41,737 nt of DNA, from positions 1 to 41,737 of IMG/VR virus record IMGVR_UViG_3300036780_000136; one strand, written 5' to 3'. The notes below the pieces were generated by a model, which saw only the letters and a list, made by a program, of their open reading frames with translations, did no database searches and had not been told where the DNA came from. This document shows, piece by piece, positions 31,558 through 39,937 of the stretch (within the stretch, counting starts at the first letter, position 1; every line of letters starts with the position of its first letter). Made by a program: the position numbers and the translations under genes. This stretch comes from a virus.

Positions 31558-31859
31558 ACGTATACTTGTCGGCAGAAAGCAAACATGCTGTACGGGTGAT
31601 AATCACGAATCAGATCAGGAAAGCCAAGGTGTCATTTCTGGATTTGCTCGAAATAGAAGTCGACTGCAAGCCTGAAGTGTTCGTCAAATCTGGAGACGAT
31701 ATCCGGCTGCAGGTACCGCTCAAAAAGCATATTCGTTTCGCCCGGATTTCCTACCGCGACAAAGATGGAGTCGAGCTCCTGTGGTATCAGCTCGACGTAA
31801 TTCCGGGCGATAAAATAAAAACACACGTGCCCACACCAAAAGATTTGTGCCTCATTTAA
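31554..31859 (+). CDS. Unknown protein (101 aa)
   Basis: Beta-rich with a short helical part; MNVYLSAESKHAVRVIITNQ, FLDLLEIEVDCKPEVFVKSG, LQVPLKKHIRFARISYRDKD, YQLDVIPGDKIKTHVP. No signal peptide or membrane segment. ATG 31554 overlaps the previous stop (ATGA), so it is translationally coupled to the anchored protein. I do not recognise it; an intracellular partner of the gene before it is possible. Confidence 0.55.
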   Translation: MNVYLSAESKHAVRVIITNQIRKAKVSFLDLLEIEVDCKPEVFVKSGDDIRLQVPLKKHIRFARISYRDKDGVELLWYQLDVIPGDKIKTHVPTPKDLCLI

Positions 31860-31879
31860 CCCAGGACTCAGGAGAGGTA

Positions 31880-32752
31880 ATGAAACTCGCACCAGGTATG
31901 ACCCGGGCGGTCGGCTCGGGCAAATTCTTCCTGCACAAGAACGCGCCAACCATTCTGACTGGTGCGGGAGTCATCGGCTTCGCGGTCACCACTGCGCTCA
32001 CCATCAAGGCAACTGCCAAGGCCGTGGATGTGCTGCCTGAGATCTCCAAGGACGTCAAGGAAGTCAAAACGGCGTACAGCGAGCAAACCGCTGATAGGAC
32101 CGACTATCAGCGCGATCTCGCGAGGGTCTATCTCAAGAGCAGTCTGAAGCTGACCGAAATCTACTGGCCGGTCCTCGCGTCAGGATCGGCGTCGATCGTC
32201 TGTGTGCTCGCCGGTCACGGCATGATGATGAAGCGCCAGGCGAGTCTCGTCGCAGCGTACACAGCTCTGGATGCAGGCTACAAGGCATATCGGCGTCGTG
32301 TGGCGGAGGTGATCGGCGACGACAAGGAACGTGAGCTTTACAGCCGTGCGAAGACGCTCAAGGAAGACATCGACGCACAGGGCGAAGCGTGTGAGATCAT
32401 CGACCTGGACGACGTGCTGCCGTCGCCATATTCGAGATTCTTCGATGAAACTTCGGCGAACTGGACCAAAACTCCGGAGTACAATCTCATGTTCTTGCGG
32501 GCGCAGCAGCAGTGGGCAAATGACCGGCTCACAGCCTACGGCTATCTGTTTCTAAACGAAGTCTATGAGGCGCTGGGTCTCGAACGGAGTCAGGCCGGCC
32601 AGACGGTCGGATGGCGTCTGCACGGTGACGGTGATGACTTCGTGGATTTCGGCTTGTACACGATCGGCGATGAGTGCAATCGCGCTTTCGTAAACGGTCT
32701 AGAGCACACGGTTCTCCTCGACTTCAATGTCGATGGGCCGATTACGATCTGA
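31880..32752 (+). CDS. DUF6353-like membrane protein, paralogue B (290 aa)
   Basis: Same layout as the gene at 28055: KNAPTILTGAGVIGFAVTTA as the first membrane segment, IYWPVLASGSASIVCVLAGH as the second, then RQASLVAAYTALDAGYKAYR. The soluble C-terminus has SPYSRFFDETSANWTKTPEY, YGYLFLNEVYEALGLERSQA and NRAFVNGLEHTVLLDFNVDG. It is larger than paralogue A by about 40 residues. ATG 31880 follows AGGAGAGG. The following gene overlaps its stop by one base. Confidence 0.7.
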   Translation: MKLAPGMTRAVGSGKFFLHKNAPTILTGAGVIGFAVTTALTIKATAKAVDVLPEISKDVKEVKTAYSEQTADRTDYQRDLARVYLKSSLKLTEIYWPVLASGSASIVCVLAGHGMMMKRQASLVAAYTALDAGYKAYRRRVAEVIGDDKERELYSRAKTLKEDIDAQGEACEIIDLDDVLPSPYSRFFDETSANWTKTPEYNLMFLRAQQQWANDRLTAYGYLFLNEVYEALGLERSQAGQTVGWRLHGDGDDFVDFGLYTIGDECNRAFVNGLEHTVLLDFNVDGPITI

Positions 32753-33471
32753 TGAAGATCCAGACCCTCAGAGGAGGGAAAATCGATGCCATTTCTCTTG
32801 CTGCCGGAGTCGTCGGCGGTCTGCTTGCTGGCGGCGGTGCAGGTTATTTTCTGTGCCGTCGTCATCTGGCTGCTTCTTACGCAGAGCGACTTGATGCCGA
32901 AGTCGCGACAATCAAGGCCGACTACAACGACCGGCTCAAAGGATCATACCGGCAACTCGGAACTCCTTTTGCTGGACCCACAGACGGCGATCTGGCCGGT
33001 GAAAGCGATCACACAGACTACCGGAAAGCCGCCGTGGGAACTGACGATCCCGGAATCCAGCCAGGGGATGTCGCCATCGATCCAGAAGAAGGATTGCCCA
33101 GCGAAAACGAGCTTGCTGTCCGTGAGGCCGAAGCTGCAGAACAGAACCTTTTCGTTAACGAGGCAAAGCCTTCACGCTCTGGCAAACCTCGCCGTATTTC
33201 GGCCGAAGCATTCGCCGAAGCACCGCCGGAGTCGGCGAACATCACCATCACTTATTACGCAGCAGATAAGGTCCTTGTCGACGACCACGATCAGCCTATA
33301 CAGAACATCGGCCGAACGGTTGGAAAACTGGATGCTCTCAGCTTCGGCGGTATATCCGGTGACCCACATATCTGCTACGTACACAATCCGGAACTAGACG
33401 TCTTCTTCGAGATCGTGCTCGACAACCGTTCGTATGCGGAAGTCGTTCTCAACTACGGGAGACCGGTATGA
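32752..33471 (+). CDS. Membrane-anchored protein with C-terminal beta domain (239 aa)
   Basis: A single N-terminal helix (ISLAAGVVGGLLAGGGAGYF) precedes a coiled or disordered acidic middle (DDPGIQPGDVAIDPEEG, AVREAEAAEQNLF) and a C-terminal domain of about 75 residues: ITITYYAADKVLVDDHDQPI, QNIGRTVGKLDALSFGGISG and NPELDVFFEIVLDNRSYAEV. Genes of this build often sit beside DUF6353 genes in phages, and here the one-base overlap (TGATG at 32752) joins them. The pair may act together at the membrane. The function is unknown. Confidence 0.6.
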   Translation: MKIQTLRGGKIDAISLAAGVVGGLLAGGGAGYFLCRRHLAASYAERLDAEVATIKADYNDRLKGSYRQLGTPFAGPTDGDLAGESDHTDYRKAAVGTDDPGIQPGDVAIDPEEGLPSENELAVREAEAAEQNLFVNEAKPSRSGKPRRISAEAFAEAPPESANITITYYAADKVLVDDHDQPIQNIGRTVGKLDALSFGGISGDPHICYVHNPELDVFFEIVLDNRSYAEVVLNYGRPV

Positions 33472-34028
33472 CAGCACTCGTGGACGCAGACGAGCTCTTC
33501 AAGACGAGATACTTCGCCTGGCTTTATGGGTACATCCTCCCCGGCGTTCCGCATGTGCCTGCCGGCAATTACACATATGTCTGCCAGCGGATGCACATGA
33601 AAGTGTTCAAAGCTCTTGTGCCGCACGACAGCAACCGGGTCGGGGATGCGGCCGAACTCCGTGATGAGTTCGCCTCGGAAAAACAGCTGGACGAGATCGG
33701 CAGAGTTGACCTGCTGCTTCCGGACGCAACGATTCTCGAAGTGCTTATCGCACTGGCAAAACGTGCCAACTTCATGATCGAGCGCACCGAGATGCAGTGG
33801 TTCCTGATTTTCCTGGACAATTTGCATCTTGCAGAGCTCACAGACGACGCCTGCGTACCTGGGATCGAAACCACAATCGACAGGCGTCTCAACCGGTTCA
33901 ACGACAGATACTATGATGCGCGGGGACACGGTGGTTTGTTCCCGCTCAACAGCACCGACAAAGACCAGAGGCATGTCGAGCTCTGGTACCAGATGGGTGC
34001 GTTCATGACCGAAAACAACATGTACTAG
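33468..34028 (+). CDS. Conserved phage protein before the polymerase (186 aa)
   Basis: LFKTRYFAWLYGYILPG, FVPHDSNRVGDAAELRDEFA-like words, TILEVLIALAKRANFMIERT, EMQWFLIFLDNLHLAELTDD and RHVELWYQMGAFMTENNMY. The RxSLLEVLxALAxR ... WFxxFLxNLxL ... FPLxxxxKDQRxVELWYQM arrangement recurs in hypothetical proteins beside DNA polymerase genes in siphophages. It is soluble and helical. The start ATG 33468 overlaps the previous stop as ATGA. A role in replication is suggested only by neighbourhood. Confidence 0.68.
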   Translation: MTALVDADELFKTRYFAWLYGYILPGVPHVPAGNYTYVCQRMHMKVFKALVPHDSNRVGDAAELRDEFASEKQLDEIGRVDLLLPDATILEVLIALAKRANFMIERTEMQWFLIFLDNLHLAELTDDACVPGIETTIDRRLNRFNDRYYDARGHGGLFPLNSTDKDQRHVELWYQMGAFMTENNMY

Positions 34029-34050
34029 ACGAGCAAGGGAGGGGCGGTAA

Positions 34051-37000
34051 ATGGACTTTTTTCAGGTCAGGGAACGAGAGACGAAGACCGGGATAGAACT
34101 TTACCCAGATTTCGTCGTCCGCAAATCCTCAGACCTGATCGTTCATGGCAGTTCCTTCCATGCGGTGTGGGATGAGGAGGCTGGACTGTGGAGCACTGAC
34201 GAGTTCGCAGTCCAGCGCCTCGTTGACAAAGCTCTGTACGCCCGTGCTGAGAAGATTGACGCGCCGGTTACAGTCAGGACCATGAGCAGCTTCAAAAGCA
34301 ACTCGTGGAAAGACTTCAAAAGTTATGTGACGAACTTGCCTAGTTCGGACGCACAACTCGACGGAGTTCTGGCTTTCGCAGACACGCCGCCAAAGAAAGG
34401 AGAATTCAGCTCAAAGAAACTGCCTTACGAACTGAAAGCCGGGCCGGTCGTTGCGTACGAGCAGCTGATAAATGTGCTCTACGATCCTGACGAAAGGGAA
34501 AAACTTGAGTGGGCTATCGGATCAATCATCGCCGGCGATGGAAAGCGGATCCAGAAATTCTTCGTTTTGTACGGTGACGCTGGTACCGGCAAAGGAACCT
34601 TTCTCGACATACTCGCTCAGCTTTTCCAAGGATATGTCGCTGTATTCGACGCAAAAGCGATCACCGGATCAGCTAATGCGTTTGCAACGGAAGCGTTCAG
34701 TGGCAATCCACTTGTGGCGATTCAGCATGACGGTGACCTTTCACGGATTGAGGACAACACAAGACTCAACTCGATCGTCTCGCACGAAGAGATCATCATC
34801 AACGGCAAGTACCGTACGCCGTACACAGCGCGGATCAACGCGCTCCTCTTCATCGGAACGAATCAAGCCGTCAAGATCACAGACGCCAGATCAGGAATCA
34901 TCCGGCGGCTGATCGACGTCCATCCGACCGGGAACACCGTTGATCCAGTGGAATATGAGGCACTCAAGCAAAGCCTGAGTTTTGAGCTCGGTGCTATTGC
35001 CCATCACTGCCTGCAGGTCTACCGGAGTAGTGGGCCAAATCGCTACTCCGGCTACCGGCCGATAGACATGATCATCAGGACAGACATGATCTACAACTTC
35101 CTGATGGAACATTTCGCGCTGTTCAAGAACCAGAACGGGACAACGCTGAAGCAGGCATGGGCACTCTACAAGACATTCTGTGACGAAGGCAGCTTCGACT
35201 GGCGTCTTAACCAGAGCCGGTTCAGGGACGAACTCCGGAACTACTTCGACGAGTTCGTCCATCGTGGGCGCATTGAGAATACCCAGGTCACGAACCAGTA
35301 CATTGGGTTCAAGACCGGGAAATTCGGTGTTGCTCAGCTTCCAGATCCGCCACCACCGTCTATCGCACTGAACGAAGACGTCTCGCTGCTGGACGATCTT
35401 CTTGCCCAGCAGCCCGCGCAATACGCGAGCAGTGAGGGAACGCCCAGTAAGTTCTGGGCTAAGGTCCAGACGAAACTTTCAGATCTTGACCCAAGTCAGC
35501 TCCATTATGTCAAATTGCCCCTGCAATACATAGTCATCGATTTCGATTTGCGGGACGATGACGGTCAGAAAAATCTGGCTCTGAATCTTGAGGCTGCAAG
35601 TAGGTGGCCTCCGACATACGCCGAACTTAGTCAGAGCGGTGCAGGCATCCATCTTCATTACGTCTACGACGGAGACGTTTCCGCACTGAGTCACGATTAC
35701 GCACCGGGAATCGAGGTCAAGACATTCCCGGACGACGCTTCACTAAGGCGACGTCTGACCCACTGCAGCACGACTCCGATCGCGACGCTGAACAGCGGTC
35801 TGCCACTGAAGGAGAGGCGTGTGCTTGACTCTGACACGATGAAGAGCGAAAGGGCTCTTCGCGACCTGATCGAGAGAAACCTCCGGAAAGAAATTCATCC
35901 GGGCACGAAACCAAGTGTGGACTTCATCTGGAAAATCCTTGAGGATGCGTGGAACTCAGGGATGAACTACGACATAACCGACATGCGCGGCCGTGTTCTG
36001 GCCTTTGCAAACGGATCGACTAACCAGTCGGTCTACTGCGTCAAGCAGGTTCTGGCGATGCAGTTCGCGTCTGCTGATGCAACCAAACTGTCACCCGAGG
36101 TAAACCCGGCAGACGAACGGCTCGTGTTCTTCGACGCAGAGGTTTACCCGAATCTCTTCGTCGTCTGCTGGAAATACCGTGGCGACGGAACAGTCGTGCG
36201 CATGGTCAATCCGTCACCTCAGGACATTGAAGAGCTGACCAAATACCGCCTTGTAGGATTCAACAACCGGCGGTATGACAACCACATCTTTTACGCCCGG
36301 ATAATGGGCTATAGCGAACTAGACTTGTTCAAGCTAAGTCAGCGCATTGTGGAAAACGAGAAAAGCTGCATGTTCGGCGACGCGTACAACTTGTCGTGGG
36401 CCGACATCTGGGACTTTTCCATAGTCAAACACGGTCTCAAGAGATTCCAGATTGAACTGGGTCTCAACCATCTGGAAATCGGCATCCCGTGGGATCAGCC
36501 GGTGCCCGACGACATGATCGGGAAGGTCGTCGACTACTGCGCGAACGATGTCATCACGACGGAAGCAGTGTTCGAGGACCGGATCGGCGATTACAACGCG
36601 CGGTGCATTCTTGCACAACTCAGTGGGTTGCTTGTGAATGACACAACGCAGCGTCACACAGCAAAGATTATCTTTGGCAATGAGCGCAATCCGCAAGAGA
36701 AATTTGTCTATCCGGATCTCTCCAAGGAGTTCCCTGGATACAAGTACGAGGCTGGTGTCAGCACGTACAGAGATGAGGTTACTGGTGAAGGCGGATATGT
36801 ATACTCCGAGCCCGGAATGTACTTGGACGTCGCGGTCCTTGACGTGGCATCAATGCATCCCACATCGATCAAGGTTCTGGATCTGTTTGGTCCTTATACG
36901 AAGGTGTATAACAATCTCACGTCAGCGCGACTTGCGATCAAACGTGGCGATTACGCTGAAGCTAACGGAATGCTCGGTGGCTCCGGCGCAGCGTATACAT

Positions 37001-37755
37001 CTTCAGACAGTGACGCGAAAGCTCTCTCCGATGCGCTCAAGATCGTCATCAACATCGTCTACGGGCTCACCGGCGCCAGCTTCCCGAACCCCTTCAGGGA
37101 TGTAAGGAACGTAGACAACGTCGCGGCAAAACGCGGCGCTTTGTTCATGATTGACCTGAAACATGCAGTGCAGGATAAGGGCTTCCAGGTGGTGCACATC
37201 AAAACGGATTCGATCAAGATTCCTGGTGCAACGCAGGAGATCATCGACTTCGTTACCAACTTCGGCAGCAAATACGGTTACACATTCGAGCACGAGACGA
37301 CGTACAAAAAGTTCTGTCTTGTGAACGATGCCGTGTATGTTGCCATGAGACCAGACGGAACGTGGACTGCAACGGGCGCACAGTTCCAGCATCCATACGT
37401 CTTCAAGACTCTGTTCAGTGGGGAGGCAATCGACTTCGATGACTACTGCGAAACCAAAACGGTCACGGCAGCGACGATGTATCTCGATTTTGGGGATGGC
37501 GACCCGCATTTCGTCGGCCGTGCTGGGAGTTTTGTTCCAGTCAAAGAGGGAACTGGAGGAGCTGTCCTGCTTCGTGGAAAAGACGGAAAATTCCACGCAG
37601 TCACCGGAACTAAGGGATACTTCTGGAAAGAAGCAATAGCAGTTCGTGATCTCGGGCTGGAAGACACGATCGATATGAACTACTTCCGCAGACTCGTGGA
37701 CACGGCGATCAAAGCCATCTCGAAGTTTGGCGACATCGAGCAGTTCAGGGGATAG
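34051..37755 (+). CDS. Helicase-primase-DNA polymerase fusion (1234 aa)
   Basis: Three replication activities in one chain. Residues 140-360: SF3/D5-type helicase with Walker A GDAGTGKGT (175-183), Walker B VAIQHDGD (222-229) and sensor N271. Residues 465-600: archaeo-eukaryotic primase (PrimPol-like) features, D497-x-D499 in VIDFDLRD, SGAGIHLH (529-536, H534) and E555 in IEVK. Residues 690-840: 3'-5' exonuclease, D695/E697, N739-D743 and Y829-x3-D833. Residues 930-1060: family B polymerase, motif A DVASMHP (D931), motif B K997-x3-N1001-x2-YG, motif C KTDS (D1053). The start is ATG 34051 after GGGAGGGG. No frameshift interrupts it. Fusion of all three modules suggests a nearly self-contained replisome. 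The primase part is the least certain. Confidence 0.85.
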   Translation: MDFFQVRERETKTGIELYPDFVVRKSSDLIVHGSSFHAVWDEEAGLWSTDEFAVQRLVDKALYARAEKIDAPVTVRTMSSFKSNSWKDFKSYVTNLPSSDAQLDGVLAFADTPPKKGEFSSKKLPYELKAGPVVAYEQLINVLYDPDEREKLEWAIGSIIAGDGKRIQKFFVLYGDAGTGKGTFLDILAQLFQGYVAVFDAKAITGSANAFATEAFSGNPLVAIQHDGDLSRIEDNTRLNSIVSHEEIIINGKYRTPYTARINALLFIGTNQAVKITDARSGIIRRLIDVHPTGNTVDPVEYEALKQSLSFELGAIAHHCLQVYRSSGPNRYSGYRPIDMIIRTDMIYNFLMEHFALFKNQNGTTLKQAWALYKTFCDEGSFDWRLNQSRFRDELRNYFDEFVHRGRIENTQVTNQYIGFKTGKFGVAQLPDPPPPSIALNEDVSLLDDLLAQQPAQYASSEGTPSKFWAKVQTKLSDLDPSQLHYVKLPLQYIVIDFDLRDDDGQKNLALNLEAASRWPPTYAELSQSGAGIHLHYVYDGDVSALSHDYAPGIEVKTFPDDASLRRRLTHCSTTPIATLNSGLPLKERRVLDSDTMKSERALRDLIERNLRKEIHPGTKPSVDFIWKILEDAWNSGMNYDITDMRGRVLAFANGSTNQSVYCVKQVLAMQFASADATKLSPEVNPADERLVFFDAEVYPNLFVVCWKYRGDGTVVRMVNPSPQDIEELTKYRLVGFNNRRYDNHIFYARIMGYSELDLFKLSQRIVENEKSCMFGDAYNLSWADIWDFSIVKHGLKRFQIELGLNHLEIGIPWDQPVPDDMIGKVVDYCANDVITTEAVFEDRIGDYNARCILAQLSGLLVNDTTQRHTAKIIFGNERNPQEKFVYPDLSKEFPGYKYEAGVSTYRDEVTGEGGYVYSEPGMYLDVAVLDVASMHPTSIKVLDLFGPYTKVYNNLTSARLAIKRGDYAEANGMLGGSGAAYTSSDSDAKALSDALKIVINIVYGLTGASFPNPFRDVRNVDNVAAKRGALFMIDLKHAVQDKGFQVVHIKTDSIKIPGATQEIIDFVTNFGSKYGYTFEHETTYKKFCLVNDAVYVAMRPDGTWTATGAQFQHPYVFKTLFSGEAIDFDDYCETKTVTAATMYLDFGDGDPHFVGRAGSFVPVKEGTGGAVLLRGKDGKFHAVTGTKGYFWKEAIAVRDLGLEDTIDMNYFRRLVDTAIKAISKFGDIEQFRG

Positions 37756-37763
37756 GAGAAGCC

Positions 37764-38093
37764 ATGGCCGAGGAGCACACCAAGGCGGAGCTAGAGAACA
37801 TGCTGAATCAGCTTCAACCAGGGGCTCTTCCTGGACCGGAAGCCTTCTCAGTTGAACCGACGACGGTTCCCCTGGTAATCTACATCGACGACAAGAAGCA
37901 TATTGCTGTAGAGGCCGCGGTAGTTGACGGGAAGGTGCATGTCAGGATCGGTCCTCGTGATTGGCATAATCTGGAAAGGATGATCAACACCGGATTCATC
38001 ACCAGCGTCTCAATCACCTTCAAGACTGCTGGGCCGGCTCACAAACGTCGTGACGAGGTTCCGGGAGAAATAACGCCAGACCGAAGTCAATAG
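37764..38093 (+). CDS. Small protein after the polymerase (109 aa)
   Basis: A helical start (KAELENMLNQLQPG) followed by a compact beta domain: TTVPLVIYIDDKKHIAVEAA, VVDGKVHVRIGPRDWHNLER, TGFITSVSITFK, and a basic end. Unrecognised. ATG 37764 has AGGAGA upstream. Its position between polymerase and DNA-binding gene suggests a role in replication, but nothing in the residues proves it. Confidence 0.6.
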   Translation: MAEEHTKAELENMLNQLQPGALPGPEAFSVEPTTVPLVIYIDDKKHIAVEAAVVDGKVHVRIGPRDWHNLERMINTGFITSVSITFKTAGPAHKRRDEVPGEITPDRSQ

Positions 38094-38106
38094 GAGAGGA
38101 AAAGAA

Positions 38107-38418
38107 ATGAGCAATGGAATGCCTATCGAAAATGAGGCAAAAGTGGCTGCGGGAAACGCGAAGACTTCAGCAGCCTTCGTGACAGACCAGCGGCCCGACC
38201 TCCAGAACGAACAGCCGGGCGAACTGAAAAGTCCCATTCCCGGCATTGTCGAATCGTTCACGTACTTCGTGACCGCTCAAAGCGACTTCGTGACCGCTCA
38301 ACGGCGCTACCTGAGTGGTCACGACAACGGGACGATGATGAGAGCTCAAGAAACATTCATCGAAGCCCAGCAGGAAATGCTCAACGTGGTCTTCAGGCTG
38401 CTGAGAAGGCCGCTATGA
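38107..38418 (+). CDS. Helical protein with a short internal duplication (103 aa)
   Basis: Polar N-terminus, then SPIPGIVESFTYFVTAQSDF and FVTAQRRYLSGHDNG followed by a helix TMMRAQETFIEAQQEMLNVV. The bases for FVTAQ are repeated 21 bases apart (about 38262-38302), a local tandem duplication. No known family. ATG 38107 has AGGAGAGG upstream. It overlaps the next gene by 4 bases (ATGA). Confidence 0.58.
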   Translation: MSNGMPIENEAKVAAGNAKTSAAFVTDQRPDLQNEQPGELKSPIPGIVESFTYFVTAQSDFVTAQRRYLSGHDNGTMMRAQETFIEAQQEMLNVVFRLLRRPL

Positions 38419-38720
38419 AGGCTGAGAACTCATCAAGTACACCGCGTGAAAGCTTCCAGAGGAAAGCCCGGACGCGGGTCTACGAGTATGTCACGACACA
38501 CCTGGACAAAACCGATGCAGTCAAACTGCCATTCGATGAGGTCTACGTCGTCTGGTTCTGCAAGACGCTGCAGAACTGGAAATGCCTGATCAGCACGACA
38601 CTGCCTGATGGCATGTACTACGAAGTCACCTACGACGGAGCACGGGGCTTCACATACCTCGACGTCTACAAGAAGTTCGACAACATCGAAATCCAGGACG
38701 GAGCTGGCCATCTTGAATGA
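38415..38720 (+). CDS. DUF6275-like protein, paralogue B (101 aa)
   Basis: FQRKARTRVYEYVTTHLDKT, FDEVYVVWFCKTLQNWKCLI, YYEVTYDGARGFTYLDVYKK, FDNIEIQDG. Shares with the gene at 29082 the FxKTLxNWxxxI and ExTYxGxxxxxYxxxYxK pattern and looks closer to the family consensus. Role unknown. ATG 38415 overlaps the previous stop; GAAGG lies upstream. The gene overlaps the start of the next by 8 bases. Confidence 0.75.
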   Translation: MKAENSSSTPRESFQRKARTRVYEYVTTHLDKTDAVKLPFDEVYVVWFCKTLQNWKCLISTTLPDGMYYEVTYDGARGFTYLDVYKKFDNIEIQDGAGHLE

Positions 38721-39222
38721 GGAGCGGCTGCAGCCAGTAGTGCTCGAAGGCCGGCGGATTCTGTTCCGGAATTTCTCTGGCGAAGAAGGCCGCTTCAATG
38801 CCAAAGGCAAACGCAACTTCAGTGTCTTGCTGAAGGACGACGAAGCTGAGGCGATGCTGGGCGATGGCTGGAACGTGAAATACCTTCAGCCTCGCGAAGA
38901 AGGCGATACACCGCAGCCACGACTCGAGGTGAGTGTTCATTACGGCAAGCGGCCGCCGCGTGTCGTGCTGATAACCAGCCGCGGCAAAACACCGCTCGAC
39001 GAAAGCATGATCTCGCTGCTGGACTGGGCTGAGATCGTCGACGTCGACATGATCATCCGGCCGTACGAATGGGAAGTGAACGGCAAGACCGGTGTCAAAG
39101 CGTACCTGAAGTCGATCTACGTCACGATCCGGGAAGACGCACTCGAGCAGAAGTACTACGACGTGCCCGACAGCGCGTCTGCGGCGATGCTGGCTCATGA
39201 TGAACCGGATGAGGATGAATGA
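38713..39222 (+). CDS. Single-strand-DNA-binding-like protein (169 aa)
   Basis: The words RRILFRNFSGEEGRFNAKGK, RNFSVLLKDDEAEAMLGDGW, NVKYLQPREEG, LEVSVHYGKRPPRVVLITSR and VDMIIRPYEWEVNGKTGVKA match a family of phage OB-fold-like proteins often called single-strand DNA-binding. Downstream of the polymerase fusion this would coat DNA during replication. The start is uncertain: TTG at 38713, with GGAG about 9 bases upstream, gives MNEERLQ. An ATG at 38608 is in frame but inside the previous gene without a site. It ends with acidic residues (DEPDEDE), as in known SSB tails. Confidence 0.7.
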   Translation: MNEERLQPVVLEGRRILFRNFSGEEGRFNAKGKRNFSVLLKDDEAEAMLGDGWNVKYLQPREEGDTPQPRLEVSVHYGKRPPRVVLITSRGKTPLDESMISLLDWAEIVDVDMIIRPYEWEVNGKTGVKAYLKSIYVTIREDALEQKYYDVPDSASAAMLAHDEPDEDE

Positions 39223-39392
39223 TGCCGAAATTCATCGATCCAGAACAGAAGATCAGGGAACTCCGTAACACGATCATGGATTTCCATCATTCTCTTGGGC
39301 GCGAGGAAGCACTCAAGAAGCTGGCCGAGCTCGGGTTCTGGCTGGGAATGGCCAAGCCAAAAGAAGGCCGTGAGATAATCACTCACGACTGA
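39222..39392 (+). CDS. Small helical protein (56 aa)
   Basis: Too short for many annotation pipelines. ATG 39222 overlaps the previous stop (TGATG). MPKFIDPEQKIRELRNTIMD is followed by FHHSLGREEALKKLAELGFW and LGMAKPKEGREIITHD. It is helical and soluble. The tight coupling and even codon use support a real gene. Unknown function. Confidence 0.6.
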   Translation: MPKFIDPEQKIRELRNTIMDFHHSLGREEALKKLAELGFWLGMAKPKEGREIITHD

Positions 39393-39406
39393 ATCAAGGA
39401 GGACTT

Positions 39407-39544
39407 ATGCATGACAAGTGCGTGCATTATCAGCTGATCGAAGGTGCCGCAGTTGAAGTGGAGAAAGACGACTGGTTCGACTACTGCACCGACGATCCTG
39501 ACGAGGATGACCCAATGATCGAGGAAACCACTGTACGGGGATGA
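39407..39544 (+). CDS. Very small acidic protein (45 aa)
   Basis: ATG 39407 is preceded by AAGGAGG at ideal spacing. MHDKCVHYQLIEGAAVEVEK, then DDWFDYCTDDPDEDDPMIEE and TTVRG. Highly acidic; two Cys. Its last nine residues (MIEETTVRG) resemble the first nine of the next protein (MIEEARVYK) because of a 22-base duplication. Unrecognised. Confidence 0.58.
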   Translation: MHDKCVHYQLIEGAAVEVEKDDWFDYCTDDPDEDDPMIEETTVRG

Positions 39545-39560
39545 CTCAATGATCGAGGAA
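39505..39560 (+). repeat. 22-base direct repeat at the gene boundary
   Basis: GGATGACCCAATGATCGAGG at 39505 recurs as GGATGACTCAATGATCGAGG at 39539, with 21 of 22 bases identical over 39505-39526 and 39539-39560. Copy 2 contains the start codon of the following gene (ATG 39549). Copy 1 carries an equivalent ATG in frame inside the preceding gene. Confidence 0.8.
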
Positions 39561-39935
39561 GCCCGTGTCTACAAGGTCCAGGTTGGCAGAAGAAATTCGC
39601 TTGAGATCGAATTTCTTGGGGACCACGCTCTCGATTTTGCTCGGGACTTCGTTCGCCAAAGTCAGTCATGGCCTTACGGATTTCAGTGGGTCGAAATTTC
39701 GCCTGACTACTGGAAGTACGGTGATCCTGAGGCCAATTACTGGTCATCATACGTAATAAAAGCAGCTCTGCGAATAGGAGAACTTCGCATGCCGGATACA
39801 GGTGTCAACTTCGATGCTGTGCATGATCAGATTATCGGCAAGTACGAGCCTAGCCGCGAGCGCAGTCTAGCTCTGACCAAGCTCGAGGAAGCCCAGATGT
39901 GGCTTCAGAATGCTGCACCCGCAGGCAAAATCTAG
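39549..39935 (+). CDS. Putative Acb2/Tad1-hairpin-like protein (128 aa)
   Basis: The C-terminal third ends in SRERSLALTKLEEAQMWLQN (residues 102-121), which closely matches the signature helix of the Acb2/Tad1 hairpin family (PSxExSLALTxLEEAxMWxNxAI). In that family small phage proteins bind cyclic (di/tri)nucleotides and block CBASS or Thoeris signalling. The N-terminal 80 residues (VQVGRRNSLEIEFLGDHALD, FARDFVRQSQSWPYGF) are not part of that domain. A second in-frame start, M81 at 39789, has AGGAG 8 bases upstream and would give a free 48-residue hairpin. Full-length start ATG 39549 lies in the repeat. Anti-defence function is an inference from the motif alone. Confidence 0.62.
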   Translation: MIEEARVYKVQVGRRNSLEIEFLGDHALDFARDFVRQSQSWPYGFQWVEISPDYWKYGDPEANYWSSYVIKAALRIGELRMPDTGVNFDAVHDQIIGKYEPSRERSLALTKLEEAQMWLQNAAPAGKI

Positions 39936-39937
39936 CT

